A stretch of DNA of 64,000 bases from Sva-07 sp963829585 (GTDB lineage: Bacteria > Actinomycetota > Acidimicrobiia > Acidimicrobiales > Ilumatobacteraceae). A program made the translations under genes and the position numbers. Under the pieces are notes generated by a model. The model was not told the origin of the DNA. It ran no database searches and saw only the letters and a list, made by a program, of their open reading frames with translations. This document shows positions 55,175 to 63,776 of the stretch, in pieces. Position 1 is the first letter of the stretch. Every line of letters begins with the position of its first letter. Where the stretch lies: assembly GCA_963829585.1 (NCBI GenBank), contig CAWHJD010000014.1:62001-126000 (forward strand). Reading direction: 5' to 3'.

Positions 55175-57541
55175 TCAGCTGCGGAGCTGGGCGCCGAGTT
55201 TGACGGCAGCGGCTTCGACGCCGCGGCGGACCTCCGCGATGTCGGTCTCGGTGAGGTTCCGATCGGCGGCCTGCAGACGAACCCGGTAGGCCAGCGAGCG
55301 AGTGCCCGTCGCGGCATGTTCACCGCGGTAGACGTCGAACAGATCGACGTCGACCAGGAGGTTCCCGGCGCCTTGACGAACAGCCTTCTCGACGCGCTCG
55401 GCGGCGATCTCGTCGGGCACGACGAACGAGAGGTCGAGATCGCTCGACGGATACCGACTGATCGGCTTCCACTGGGTCGGCTTCGGCTCACGATCGAGGA
55501 TCTGGTCGAGATCGAGTTCCAGAATCGCCACTCGCTCGGTGACCTCGAAGGCCGCCAGCACCTCCGGAGCCACCTCCCCGACGGCGCCGAGCGGATCACG
55601 TCCCGCCTGGAGCGTCGCCGAACGCGTCGCGTGCAGCCCCGGCGGCACCTTCGACTGATCGAGCCGGGCACCCGTGCCGAGCGCCGCGGCCAGTTCGCGC
55701 CAGACGGCAACCGCCGCAGGCGCTTCGGCTCCCGCGAGCACGACGGTCAGCGCCTCGTACTCCCCGGGCAGTTCGCCCTCGGCCGGCGGATAGACGTGAC
55801 CGATCTCGAACAGCGCCACGCCTGGACGACGGTGTGACTCGTTGTAGGCGATCGCCCGCAGCAGACCCGGTCGCAGGGAGGTGCGCAACACGCTCTCCTC
55901 CGTGACCAACGGATTGGTGATCCGCACCGACTCCGCCGACAGGCCGGCCTTCTCCAGGGTGTCGGGGGCCAGGAACGGGTTCGGCATGGCCTCGGAGACG
56001 CCGAGACCGAGCAGCACCTGCCGGGCGAGGCGACGACGGCGTTGACGGACGCTCAGTTCACCGTGGACGACCGACTTGGGCACGGTCTTGCCGAGTCGGT
56101 CGTAGCCGTATGACGGGCCACCTCCTCGATGACGTCGACTTCCTCGGTCGAGTCGAGTCGCCACGTCGGAAGGACGACCGAGCGCGTGTCACCGGTACCC
56201 GTCACCGTGAAACCGATGGGATCGAGCAGCGCAGGGAGGTCGTCGGCGGACAGGTCGGTGCCGAGGATCCGATTCACGGCACCGACGCGAACGTCGAGAC
56301 TGCGGTGCTCGGCGGGAAGGTGCTCGGAGCGGGCGTCGACGCCACCGGCGTGCACGACGATGTCCGGGCAGGTCTCGGCGAGCAGTTCGACGAAACGGGC
56401 GATGGCCGTCGGCATGCCGTACGGATCGACGCCGCGCTCGAAGCGTGCCGATGCCTCGGAGCGCAGGTTCGTCCGGGTCACGGTCTGCCCGATGCCGACG
56501 AGCGAGAACCAAGCGACCTCGAGCGCGACCGTGGTCGTCGAGTCGTTGATCTCGGTGTCGAGACCACCCATGATTCCCCCGACGCCGATCGGAACGTCGT
56601 TGGCGTCGCAGATGAACAGATCGGCAGCGGAGAAGGACCGCTCCTCGCCGTCGAGCGTCGTGAGTCGTTCGCCCTCACGTGCCAGCCGGACACGGAATCC
56701 GCCCCCGCCCAGCGTGTCCAGGTCGTAGGCGTGGTTGGGCTGGTTCAGCTCCAGCATCACGTAGTTGCTGACGTCGACCACGTTGCTGATCGGGCGCATG
56801 CCCGGCGGCAGTGAGACGCCGGGCCATCCACTCGGCCGACGGCTTCACCTCGATGCCGGAGATCACGGTCGACGTGAAGCGGGCACACCGGTCACCGTCG
56901 ACGATCTCGACGGACGCGCTCCGCTCGGGACCGGTGACCTCCAGCGTCGGCCTGGGCGGACGGAACTCGACGCCGAGTCCGGCTGCGAGGTCGCGGGCGA
57001 TGCCCACGTAGCCCAGGCAATCAGGGCGGTTACGGGTGACGTCGGCATCGATGAGCGTGTCGAGTGTGAGGCCGAGCGCCTCGCCGTACGGTCGCCCGAG
57101 CGGGGAGGCGGACGGCAGGATGCGAATCCCCGAGTGGTCGTCGCCGAGGCCGAGTTCGCTCGCCGAACACAACATGCCCTCGGAGTCGATGCCGAGGATG
57201 CCTCGCCGCTCGATCGTCATGCCGTTGGGCATGGTGGTGCCGAGCGTGGCGAGCGGCACGACGTCGCCGACGGCCATGTTGAAGGCGCCGCACCACACGT
57301 GGCGCTCGGCGCCGTCGCCGGCGTCGACGTAGACGCGCTGGATCTTGGCTGCGTCCGGATGCTGTTCCAGACGCAGCACGCGCGCCGTGACGACGCCCGG
57401 CACGGTCTCGCCCACCGTGGTGACCGAATCGACCTCGAGGCCGAGTGAGGTCAACGCGTCGGCGACACGCTGCACCGCGACGGGATCGGTCGGATCGCCG
57501 AAGTCGCCGTAGTCGTTGAGCCAGGACAGGAGGATCTTCAC
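55175..57541 (-). CDS. pheT: Phenylalanyl-tRNA synthetase beta subunit (two frameshifts in this sequence)
   Basis: Large subunit of the alpha2-beta2 synthetase that charges tRNA-Phe. Three consecutive frames carry it. Frame 1 (from GTG 57541): KILLSWLNDYGDF, the tRNA-binding domain VPGVVTARVLRLEQHPDAAKIQRV and SAEWMARRLTAAG. Frame 2: MRPISNVVDVSNYVMLELNQPNHAYD to DVIEEVARH. Frame 3: YGYDRLGKTVP to the C-terminal anticodon-binding-type domain. Shifts: a surplus G in the GGG at 56801-56803 and a missing base at about 56109-56112. Their sum restores 788 residues, the normal size. Because pheT is essential and single in most bacteria, these look like sequence errors. The start overlaps pheS by 4 nt (GTGA). 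Confidence 0.92.
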
Positions 57542-58554
57542 GAGAACTGCTCCAGGAATCGGATGTCGTTGGTGTACATGTCGCGGATGTCCTCGACTCC
57601 GTGACGTTCCTTGGCCATCCGGTCGATGCCGAAGCCGAATGCGAATCCGCTCCACTCCTCGGGATCGAGACCCCCGGCGCGCAGGACGTTGGGGTGCACC
57701 ATGCCGCAGCCCCCGAGTTCGATCCAGCTGCCGTCCGGGCGCTGGATGTCGAATTCGGCCGACGGCTCCGTGAACGGGAAGTAGCTCGGGCGAAGACGCG
57801 ACGTGAAGCCCGGGCCGAAGAACGCCTTGGTGAATGCCTCGATCGTGCCGGCGAGATCGGCCATCGTGATGTCGCGGTCGATGACGAGGCCCTCGATCTG
57901 GTGGAAGACCGGCATGTGCGTGGCGTCGGGCGTGTCGCGACGGAACACGCGGCCGGGGGCGACGATGTAGATCGGTGGCTCGGACTCGAGCATGGTCCGG
58001 ATCTGCACCGGGGACGTGTGGGTGCGCAGCAGCGTGGTGCCCACCTTGCCGTCGGGCGTCACGTGGTCGACGAACAGGGTGTCGAACTCCCCGCGGGCCG
58101 GATGTCCCTCGCCCATGTTGAGCGCCTCGAAGTTGTGCCAGTCGGTCTCGACCTCCGGGCCTTCGGCGATCTGGAAACCGAGCCCGATGAACACATCCTC
58201 GAGACGCTCCCATGCCTGGGTGACGAGGTGGGCATGGCCCCGGGTGGGCTTGCCGACGTACTCCGTGAGGTCGAGCCGCTCCGACTCGACCCGAGCAGCG
58301 AGCGCTTCGGCGGCGAGCGCGGTGCGACGGTCGTCGATTGCCGAGGAGACGGCGTTCATGGCGTCGTTGATCGCCTGGCCGGCAGCCTTCTTCTCGTCGA
58401 TCGACTGGAGTTGACCGAGTCGAGCCTTCAGCAGGGCGAGATCGCCCTTCTTGCCGAGCAACCGGGAGGAGAGCGACGCGATGTCGTCGAGTGTGTCGGC
58501 GCCCTCGATGTCGGCGAGGGCCGCATCGCGGGCGGCGGTGATGTCAGTGAGCAC
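57538..58554 (-). CDS. pheS: Phenylalanyl-tRNA synthetase alpha subunit
   Basis: A 338-residue class II synthetase subunit that carries the phenylalanine active site. An N-terminal coiled coil (LSSRLLGKKGDLALLKARLGQL) is followed by PTRGHAHLVTQAWERLEDVFIGLGFQIAEGPEVETDWHNFEALN, motif 2 (VFRRDTPDATHMPVFHQIEGLVID), the Phe pocket GFTSRLRPSYFPFTEPSAEFD, and motif 3 (GFAFGFGIDRMAKERHG). The length is normal and the reading frame intact. The 242-nt upstream region has no tRNA and no clear attenuator. Confidence 0.97.
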   Translation of the reverse strand: MLTDITAARDAALADIEGADTLDDIASLSSRLLGKKGDLALLKARLGQLQSIDEKKAAGQAINDAMNAVSSAIDDRRTALAAEALAARVESERLDLTEYVGKPTRGHAHLVTQAWERLEDVFIGLGFQIAEGPEVETDWHNFEALNMGEGHPARGEFDTLFVDHVTPDGKVGTTLLRTHTSPVQIRTMLESEPPIYIVAPGRVFRRDTPDATHMPVFHQIEGLVIDRDITMADLAGTIEAFTKAFFGPGFTSRLRPSYFPFTEPSAEFDIQRPDGSWIELGGCGMVHPNVLRAGGLDPEEWSGFAFGFGIDRMAKERHGVEDIRDMYTNDIRFLEQFS

Positions 58555-58747
58555 GTGGACCTTTCAACAGGATGAGCGTCGGGCATCTCGGACCCCGGAC
58601 GAACTCAGGAAACGGCACAGGAGCAGATGGTCGTGGTGTCGATCCCCCGGTTCACCCGGGGCACGAAAATCGCTGCGACTGCGGCTGCACGAAGCTCAAG
58701 GCTAGCTGTCGCGGGCCATGTGGCCCTACCCATTGCCCGGCGAAACA

Positions 58748-58774
58748 TGCACGATGGGCCAGACACATCGTGCA
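58748..58774 (+). promoter_or_regulatory. Inverted repeat before the DUF4389 gene
   Basis: TGCACGATG (58748-58756) and CATCGTGCA (58766-58774) form 9-bp perfect arms around a 9-nt loop, ending 22 nt before the start codon and just before the ribosome site. It could be an operator or a leader hairpin. No regulator gene is adjacent. Confidence 0.5.
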
Positions 58775-58796
58775 CGTCGACGAGGAAGTACCTGCC

Positions 58797-59510
58797 ATGT
58801 CCAACATTCCGCCGTCAGCTCCACCGCCACCTCCACCTCCCGGCGCCTTCCCGGCGCCGCCAGTGGCGTTCCCGCCCGAGGCGCCGTATCCCGCTCGTCT
58901 CACGATCGACTACCCCGACCAACTGAACCGGGTGACGACGGCATTTCGGATCATCCTGGCGATCCCGATCGGCATCGTGCTGAGCATCTTGACCAACAGC
59001 GGCTCCTCTACCGTCCAGACCGACAACGGCGAATGGGTGACCACCTCGGGCACGAGCATCACCGCCGCGCTGTTCATGGCGACGCTGCTGCTCATCCTGT
59101 TCCGGCAGCGTTACCCGAAGTGGTGGTTCGACTTCGCACTCGAACTGAGCCGCTTCGGAGCGCGCGTCGGCGCATACCTCGCCCTCCTCACCGACAAGTA
59201 CCCGTCGACGGTCGAGGAGCAGACCGTCCACCTCGAGTTCGACTATCCGGAGAACGTCGAGCGTGACCTCAACCGGTGGCTGCCACTGGTCAAGTGGTTC
59301 CTCGCGATCCCCCACTTCATCATCCTCTTCTTCCTCGGGATCGGCGCGTTCTTCGTGGTCATCGTCGCCTGGTTCGCCATCCTGTTCACCGGGAAGTACC
59401 CGAGGGGCATGTTCGACTACGTGGTGGGTGTCGGACGATGGGCCGTCCGGGTGTATGCGTATGCGTTCCTGCTCATCACGGATCGCTACCCGCCGTTCGC
59501 GCTCGACTGA
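58797..59510 (+). CDS. DUF4389 membrane protein (two repeats)
   Basis: A 237-residue integral membrane protein. A Pro/Ala-rich N-terminus (nine of residues 6-15 are Pro) leads to two DUF4389 units: YPARLTIDYPDQLNRVTTAFRIILAIPIGIVLSIL and LEFDYPENVERDLNRWLPLVKWFLAIPHFIILFFLG. Each is followed by RYPKWWFDFALELSRFGARVGAYLALLTDKYP or KYPRGMFDYVVGVGRWAVRVYAYAFLLITDRYPPF. About four membrane spans. The function is unknown; the family is frequent in actinobacteria. The start ATG 58797 has GAGGAAG upstream. Confidence 0.88.
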   Translation: MSNIPPSAPPPPPPPGAFPAPPVAFPPEAPYPARLTIDYPDQLNRVTTAFRIILAIPIGIVLSILTNSGSSTVQTDNGEWVTTSGTSITAALFMATLLLILFRQRYPKWWFDFALELSRFGARVGAYLALLTDKYPSTVEEQTVHLEFDYPENVERDLNRWLPLVKWFLAIPHFIILFFLGIGAFFVVIVAWFAILFTGKYPRGMFDYVVGVGRWAVRVYAYAFLLITDRYPPFALD

Positions 59511-59513
59511 GCC

Positions 59514-59906
59514 ATGATCCGACTGGACCACACGATCATCCCGGCCCGTGATGCCGAGGTATCGGCACGCTGGTTCGCGTCGATGTTCGGAGTCGCGGAA
59601 CCGGTTCGGTTCAGCGTGTTCTGGCAAGTGACGACGGCCAACGGTGTCGATCTCGACTTCGACACGCACGGCATCGACGGACAGTTCACCACCGGCCACT
59701 ACGCGTTCCTGGTCGACGAGGGCGAGTTCGATGCGATCCTGGAAAGGATCCGATCGAGCGGCAGCGACTACTGGGCCGATCCCGGCCGACGCGAGATTGG
59801 TTCCATCAACCGTCACGACGGTGGACGCGGGGTGTACTTCCCGAGCCCCGACGGGCACCTGTTCGAAATCATCACCGTCCCCTACGGCGGTGTCGACAAG
59901 GGGTGA
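59514..59906 (+). CDS. VOC-family (glyoxalase/bleomycin-resistance-like) protein
   Basis: A 130-residue protein with one VOC fold of two beta-alpha-beta3 units: LDHTIIPARDAEVSARWFASMFG with an early His, then FTTGHYAFLVDEGEFDAILERI and GVYFPSPDGHLFEIITVPYG with a late Glu. These positions fit a metal site of His/Glu type. The reaction is unknown. It lies 3 nt after the DUF4389 stop and overlaps the cation-antiporter start by 4 nt, so the three are co-transcribed. Confidence 0.88.
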   Translation: MIRLDHTIIPARDAEVSARWFASMFGVAEPVRFSVFWQVTTANGVDLDFDTHGIDGQFTTGHYAFLVDEGEFDAILERIRSSGSDYWADPGRREIGSINRHDGGRGVYFPSPDGHLFEIITVPYGGVDKG

Positions 59907-60847
59907 TCCCCACCGCCGTCGCCCTTGCGGCCATGATCGCCGGCACAGCGGCGATCGTCTGGGGCGCGGAGACGTTCGCCGAGCATCTGGCGGACGCATC
60001 CAAACGACTCGGAGTCACCGCATTCGCCCTGGCACTGTTGCTCGCCGGCGCAGAGCCGGAGGAGTTGGCCACGGTCGTGACGGCATCGGCCCGAGGCGTC
60101 GACGGCGTCGCGTTCGGCGACGTCATCGGCGCCAACGCCGCGATCGTCACCGTGGCGCTCGGGGTCGGCGCTCTGGTGGCGGCCCTCCCGTTCGGACGAT
60201 CGATCCGTCGCTATGCGCTGGGTGGCCTGGCGGCGGGAGCGATCGCCGCGACGATGATGTGGGACGGCAGAGTCGACCGCGCGGGCGGGATGGTCCTGGT
60301 CGTTGGGTACGTCGCCTTCGTTGCCACCATCTGGTTGCTCGAGCGTCGGCCACCATCGCTCGGCGAGGCGGGTGAACTCGAGGAGGAGCTCGACCCGCAC
60401 GGGCGGGTGGGCCGTGATCTGGTCATGGTGATCGTGGGCCTCGCGTCGTTGACCATCGGGTCGATCGTGCTCGTGGAGGCGGTGCGTCGGATCACCGACA
60501 TCGAGGAGACCCAGACGCGACTCGGTCTCACCGTCGTCGGCTTCGCCACTGCATTCGAACTCGTGGTGCTGGCCTGGTCGTCCAGTCGGCACGGAGTCTC
60601 CGAGGCCGTCGTGGCCGGTGTGATCGGCTCGTATGCCTACAACATGACCATGAGCCTCGGGGTCGGAGCGATCGTCGCCCCCATCGAGATCAGCGACGCC
60701 GCGCTGCTCCATGGTCCGCTCATCGCCATGCTCATGCTGCTGGTGGTGGCCATCGTGCTCGGGTCGCGTCGCGGAGCGCTGTCACGTCGCGATGGGGCGA
60801 TGTTGATCGGCTGCTATCCGATCTTCCTCCTGGTCGTGATGATCTGA
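59903..60847 (+). CDS. CaCA-superfamily sodium/calcium exchanger-like membrane protein
   Basis: A 314-residue protein with about ten membrane helices in two inverted halves. Alpha-repeat 1 is LALLLAGAEPEELATVVTASARG, with acidic EPEE in place of the usual GTSxPE; alpha-repeat 2 is LTVVGFATAFELVVLAWSSSRHG, where the Pro-Glu pair is FE. A cytoplasmic loop of about 30 residues with an acidic run (EAGELEEELD) lies between the halves. The ion is not certain. The start is GTG 59903, overlapping the VOC stop as GTGA. Confidence 0.83.
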   Translation: MIPTAVALAAMIAGTAAIVWGAETFAEHLADASKRLGVTAFALALLLAGAEPEELATVVTASARGVDGVAFGDVIGANAAIVTVALGVGALVAALPFGRSIRRYALGGLAAGAIAATMMWDGRVDRAGGMVLVVGYVAFVATIWLLERRPPSLGEAGELEEELDPHGRVGRDLVMVIVGLASLTIGSIVLVEAVRRITDIEETQTRLGLTVVGFATAFELVVLAWSSSRHGVSEAVVAGVIGSYAYNMTMSLGVGAIVAPIEISDAALLHGPLIAMLMLLVVAIVLGSRRGALSRRDGAMLIGCYPIFLLVVMI

Positions 60848-60891
60848 CGGGGTGTTCGCCGGTCCCGCCAACTCCGTGACACCCCCTCGTC

Positions 60892-62286
60892 ATGATTGGC
60901 GGTATGGGTTCATCGGGGGTGTGCGAGCTCGACGACGGCGGCGATGCACTGTCGGCGGTCGCCCGTGTCGATGCACTGCGGCTCCGGCTGGTCGAGTCGA
61001 TCGACACCGAACCGGCCGGCGAACACGCTAACGCTGCCGTGCGGAATGCCGACGCAGCGGTGGCCGCTCTGGGTGACGTCGATCTCTCACTCCTCGATGC
61101 AATCGAGATGCGGGCATGGCTCGTCGGGATCGAAGAACTGCGTCGTTCGGTCGAGGCCACCGCCATCGGCGCGGCCGGGGCTGTCGATCGCCACAACCCG
61201 TTCCGTGCACAAGGTTTCTTCTCGGCCAAGACGGTCGTCAAGCACATGTGCAAGCTGTCCGGTCCCGAAGCCCACCGCCGGGTGCAGACCGCCCGCCTCC
61301 ACGAACCCTCCCGACGTGGGCCAGGCGCACAAGCCGACGGCACCGTCGGTGTCGCCCAATCCGAGTTGATGGCACGCATCGCCGCCAACCCACGCATCGA
61401 GTCGGCGGTCCTCGAACGCGACGCTCCCGCGCTCCTCGAGGACGCCATCGAGCAATCGTTCGACGAGTTCGAACGCCGGGCCCGCACCTGGGAAGCGCTC
61501 GCCGACCCGGCCGGAGACCTCGCCAACAACGAACGACACAGGACGAACCGTGACGTCATGCTGCGACCCCGCCCCGACGGCGGCTGGACACTGACCGGCA
61601 ACCTGCCCGAACTGGCCGGCCACGAGTTCATGGAGATCTTCTCCCACTTCGTCGAGGCCGAATGGCAAGCCGACTGGGCCGAGGCCCGCCACCGCCTCGG
61701 CGATCACGCCACCACCGCCGACCTGCAACGCACCGAAGCGCAACGACGCGCCGATGCACTCCTCGCCATGGCCCGCGCCGCTGCCTCCACCCCACCCGGA
61801 TCCCGGCTGCCAAGCCCAACCGTGAACGTGTTGATCGACCAGGAGTCACTCGAAGCGCACCTCCGCGGCGAAACCCCCGACCCGCGCCGCTACCGCGACG
61901 TCGTCATCCGCACCCACACCGGCCGACGCCTGCACCCCGACGACGCCATCAACGCCGCCCTCATCGGCCACATCCGCCGCGTCGTCTACGACGCCTCCGG
62001 CACCATCATCGACCTCGGCCGCAGATCACGACTCTTCCGCGGCGCCGCCCGCGAGGCCGTCATGCTCTTGACCACCACCTGCATCTGGATCGGCTGCGAC
62101 CGACCCACCGCCTGGTGCGACGCCGACCACTCACTCGGATGGAAAGCCCACGGCAACACCGTCCCCAGAAACGGCCAACCCCTCTGCACCGCCCACAACC
62201 ACCTCAAAGAACACGGCTACCACGTCCACCGCGACAACCACGGCAACTGGCACATCACCGACCCCCACGGCAACGAAATCAACTGA
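60892..62286 (+). CDS. DUF222 protein with C-terminal HNH endonuclease motif (13E12 repeat family)
   Basis: A 464-residue protein of the actinobacterial DUF222/13E12 family. The helical DUF222 part (about 20-330) has LSLLDAIEMRAWLVGIEELRRSVEATAIGAAGAVD and AHRRVQTARLHEP. The C-terminus is an HNH module: IGCDRPTAWCDADHSLGWKAHGNTVPRNGQPLCTAHNHLKEHGY, with the zinc Cys and the D-H, N and H of the nuclease core. The family is often in many copies per genome and of unknown role. ATG 60892 or 60904 are both possible starts. From about 61,680 on, the coding strand is far richer in C at third positions than before. Confidence 0.9.
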   Translation: MIGGMGSSGVCELDDGGDALSAVARVDALRLRLVESIDTEPAGEHANAAVRNADAAVAALGDVDLSLLDAIEMRAWLVGIEELRRSVEATAIGAAGAVDRHNPFRAQGFFSAKTVVKHMCKLSGPEAHRRVQTARLHEPSRRGPGAQADGTVGVAQSELMARIAANPRIESAVLERDAPALLEDAIEQSFDEFERRARTWEALADPAGDLANNERHRTNRDVMLRPRPDGGWTLTGNLPELAGHEFMEIFSHFVEAEWQADWAEARHRLGDHATTADLQRTEAQRRADALLAMARAAASTPPGSRLPSPTVNVLIDQESLEAHLRGETPDPRRYRDVVIRTHTGRRLHPDDAINAALIGHIRRVVYDASGTIIDLGRRSRLFRGAAREAVMLLTTTCIWIGCDRPTAWCDADHSLGWKAHGNTVPRNGQPLCTAHNHLKEHGYHVHRDNHGNWHITDPHGNEIN

Positions 62287-62370
62287 CATGCCGGGCCGAC
62301 GGTCGCTCGCGCCGCTACCGTCCGAACCGATGGTGTCGCGCCGAACCGTACAGATCGACCGCGGCAGCGC

Positions 62371-63276
62371 ATGACCGACGTCAGGTACCGCAACGCCGGA
62401 CTCGCCGTGGGCGCTGTCGTTGCCGTCGCCACCGTCGTCCTGCTCTCGCTGAACACGAGCGGCCCCCTGACGCCCGCCAAGGCCATCGTGTTGGGCGCGG
62501 TCGAGGGGTTCACCGAGTATCTCCCGGTGTCGTCGACCGGTCACCTGCTCGTCACGCAACGTCTGCTCGGTCTCGGAGAGGGAGACGCCAAGGCCGCTGC
62601 CGACACGTATGCGATCGCCATCCAGATCGGCGCGATCCTGGCCGTCGTCGTGCTCTTCTGGCGTCGGCTCGGCCAACTCGCCAGCGGGATGATCGGACGC
62701 GACATCGACGGGCGCAAGCTCCTCGTCAGGCTGATCATCGCCTTCGTCCCGGCGGCCGCCGTCGGCGTGCTGCTCGGCGACAGCATCAAGGACCGTCTGT
62801 TCGGACCATGGCCGGTCGTGGCCGCCTGGCTGGTCGGCGGATTCTTCCTGGTCTGGTGGAATCCGCGTCCCGGAGGCCTCGATCTGACCTCGTTCACCGT
62901 TCGTCACGCTGCGATCATCGGCGCGGCGCAGATCCTGGCGCTCTGGCCGGGTATGAGCCGCAGCCTCGTCACCATCGCAGCAGCGCTCGCCATCGGTGCG
63001 AGCATGTCCGCGGCGGTCGAGTTCAGCTTCCTGCTCGGCCTCGCCACGCTGAGCGCGGCGACGCTGTTCGACCTCGCCAAGGACGGCCAGACCCTGCTCG
63101 ACGACTACGGATGGCGAACACCGCTGCTCGGCGGCATCGTCGCCTTCATCACCGCCGTCATCGCCGTGCGCTGGCTGGTGGCGTTCCTGCGGACGCGGCC
63201 GCTCTCGATCTTCGGGTGGTACCGAATCGGCATCGCCGCCGCAACCGCGATGATGATCGCCACCGGCGTGATCTGA
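62371..63276 (+). CDS. uppP: Undecaprenyl-diphosphatase
   Basis: A 301-residue membrane phosphatase (BacA/UppP) that recycles the lipid carrier for cell-wall synthesis by turning undecaprenyl diphosphate into the monophosphate. The two active-site motifs are intact: EGFTEYLPVSSTGHL (from residue 45) and LWPGMSRSLVTI near residue 195. About eight membrane helices; the N-terminal span before KAIVLGAVEG is an extra segment of about 30 residues. ATG 62371 is the only plausible start. It stands alone between the DUF222 gene and a small HNH-like gene. Confidence 0.96.
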   Translation: MTDVRYRNAGLAVGAVVAVATVVLLSLNTSGPLTPAKAIVLGAVEGFTEYLPVSSTGHLLVTQRLLGLGEGDAKAAADTYAIAIQIGAILAVVVLFWRRLGQLASGMIGRDIDGRKLLVRLIIAFVPAAAVGVLLGDSIKDRLFGPWPVVAAWLVGGFFLVWWNPRPGGLDLTSFTVRHAAIIGAAQILALWPGMSRSLVTIAAALAIGASMSAAVEFSFLLGLATLSAATLFDLAKDGQTLLDDYGWRTPLLGGIVAFITAVIAVRWLVAFLRTRPLSIFGWYRIGIAAATAMMIATGVI

Positions 63277-63290
63277 AGCGAGGGGATCTG

Positions 63291-63761
63291 ATGAGGCTCG
63301 AGGACGTCGGCGACCAGGATGGCTGGCGGTGCTGGTTGTGCGATGAGGCCGTCGATCCGACCATGTCGGTGAACGACCCGCGAGGTCCGAGCATCGACAG
63401 CCGCACCACCGAGCGCAAGGCCAAGGCGAAGGGACGCAGCGGGGGCAAGGGGCACGGGACCGGACAGGAACGTCTCGCCCATCGGTCGTGCAACACCGGC
63501 AAAGGGAGCACGAAACCCGTCGTCGAGTGGCCCGATGACCTGTTCGTCGCTGATCCCGCGGTCATTCTCACCACCGTCGACCGTCTGCGGCGAAAGGGCG
63601 GGCGGGAGATCGTCGGGCGCTGCCTCGAACGCCAGGATGCCGCCAACGCTGCGACCTGGATCGTCGATCGCATCTCGCGCCTGGAGCCCGATCTTGCCGT
63701 CGGGGCTGACGTCGAGTCCGGCGGCGGCCAGTTCCTCGTGGTCCTGCGAGCCGAGAGCTGA
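63291..63761 (+). CDS. HNH-nuclease-like protein with altered active site
   Basis: A 156-residue protein. A zinc-binding pair CWLC (C14, C17) and the closing ERLAHRSCNTGKG match actinobacterial HNH proteins. Between them, where active members have a catalytic D-H, this one has PSIDSRTTERKAKAKG, i.e. D-S followed by a Lys/Gly-rich insertion. Cleavage activity is therefore doubtful, though DNA or RNA binding remains possible. The C-terminal half is helical and uncharacterised. A ribosome site GAGGGGA lies before ATG 63291. It follows uppP by 14 nt on the same strand. Confidence 0.8.
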   Translation: MRLEDVGDQDGWRCWLCDEAVDPTMSVNDPRGPSIDSRTTERKAKAKGRSGGKGHGTGQERLAHRSCNTGKGSTKPVVEWPDDLFVADPAVILTTVDRLRRKGGREIVGRCLERQDAANAATWIVDRISRLEPDLAVGADVESGGGQFLVVLRAES

Positions 63762-63776
63762 CCGAGCGCGAAGTCG

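Noticed and set aside
60849..60885. GGGGTGT/ACACCCC arms between the antiporter and DUF222 genes
   Set aside because: 7-bp arms with a 23-nt loop; likely chance in GC-rich DNA.
61662..63761. 699-codon plus-strand frame across the DUF222 end, uppP and HNH-like genes
   Set aside because: Arg/Pro/His-rich, out of frame with three recognised genes; only its last part coincides with the real HNH-like gene at 63291.
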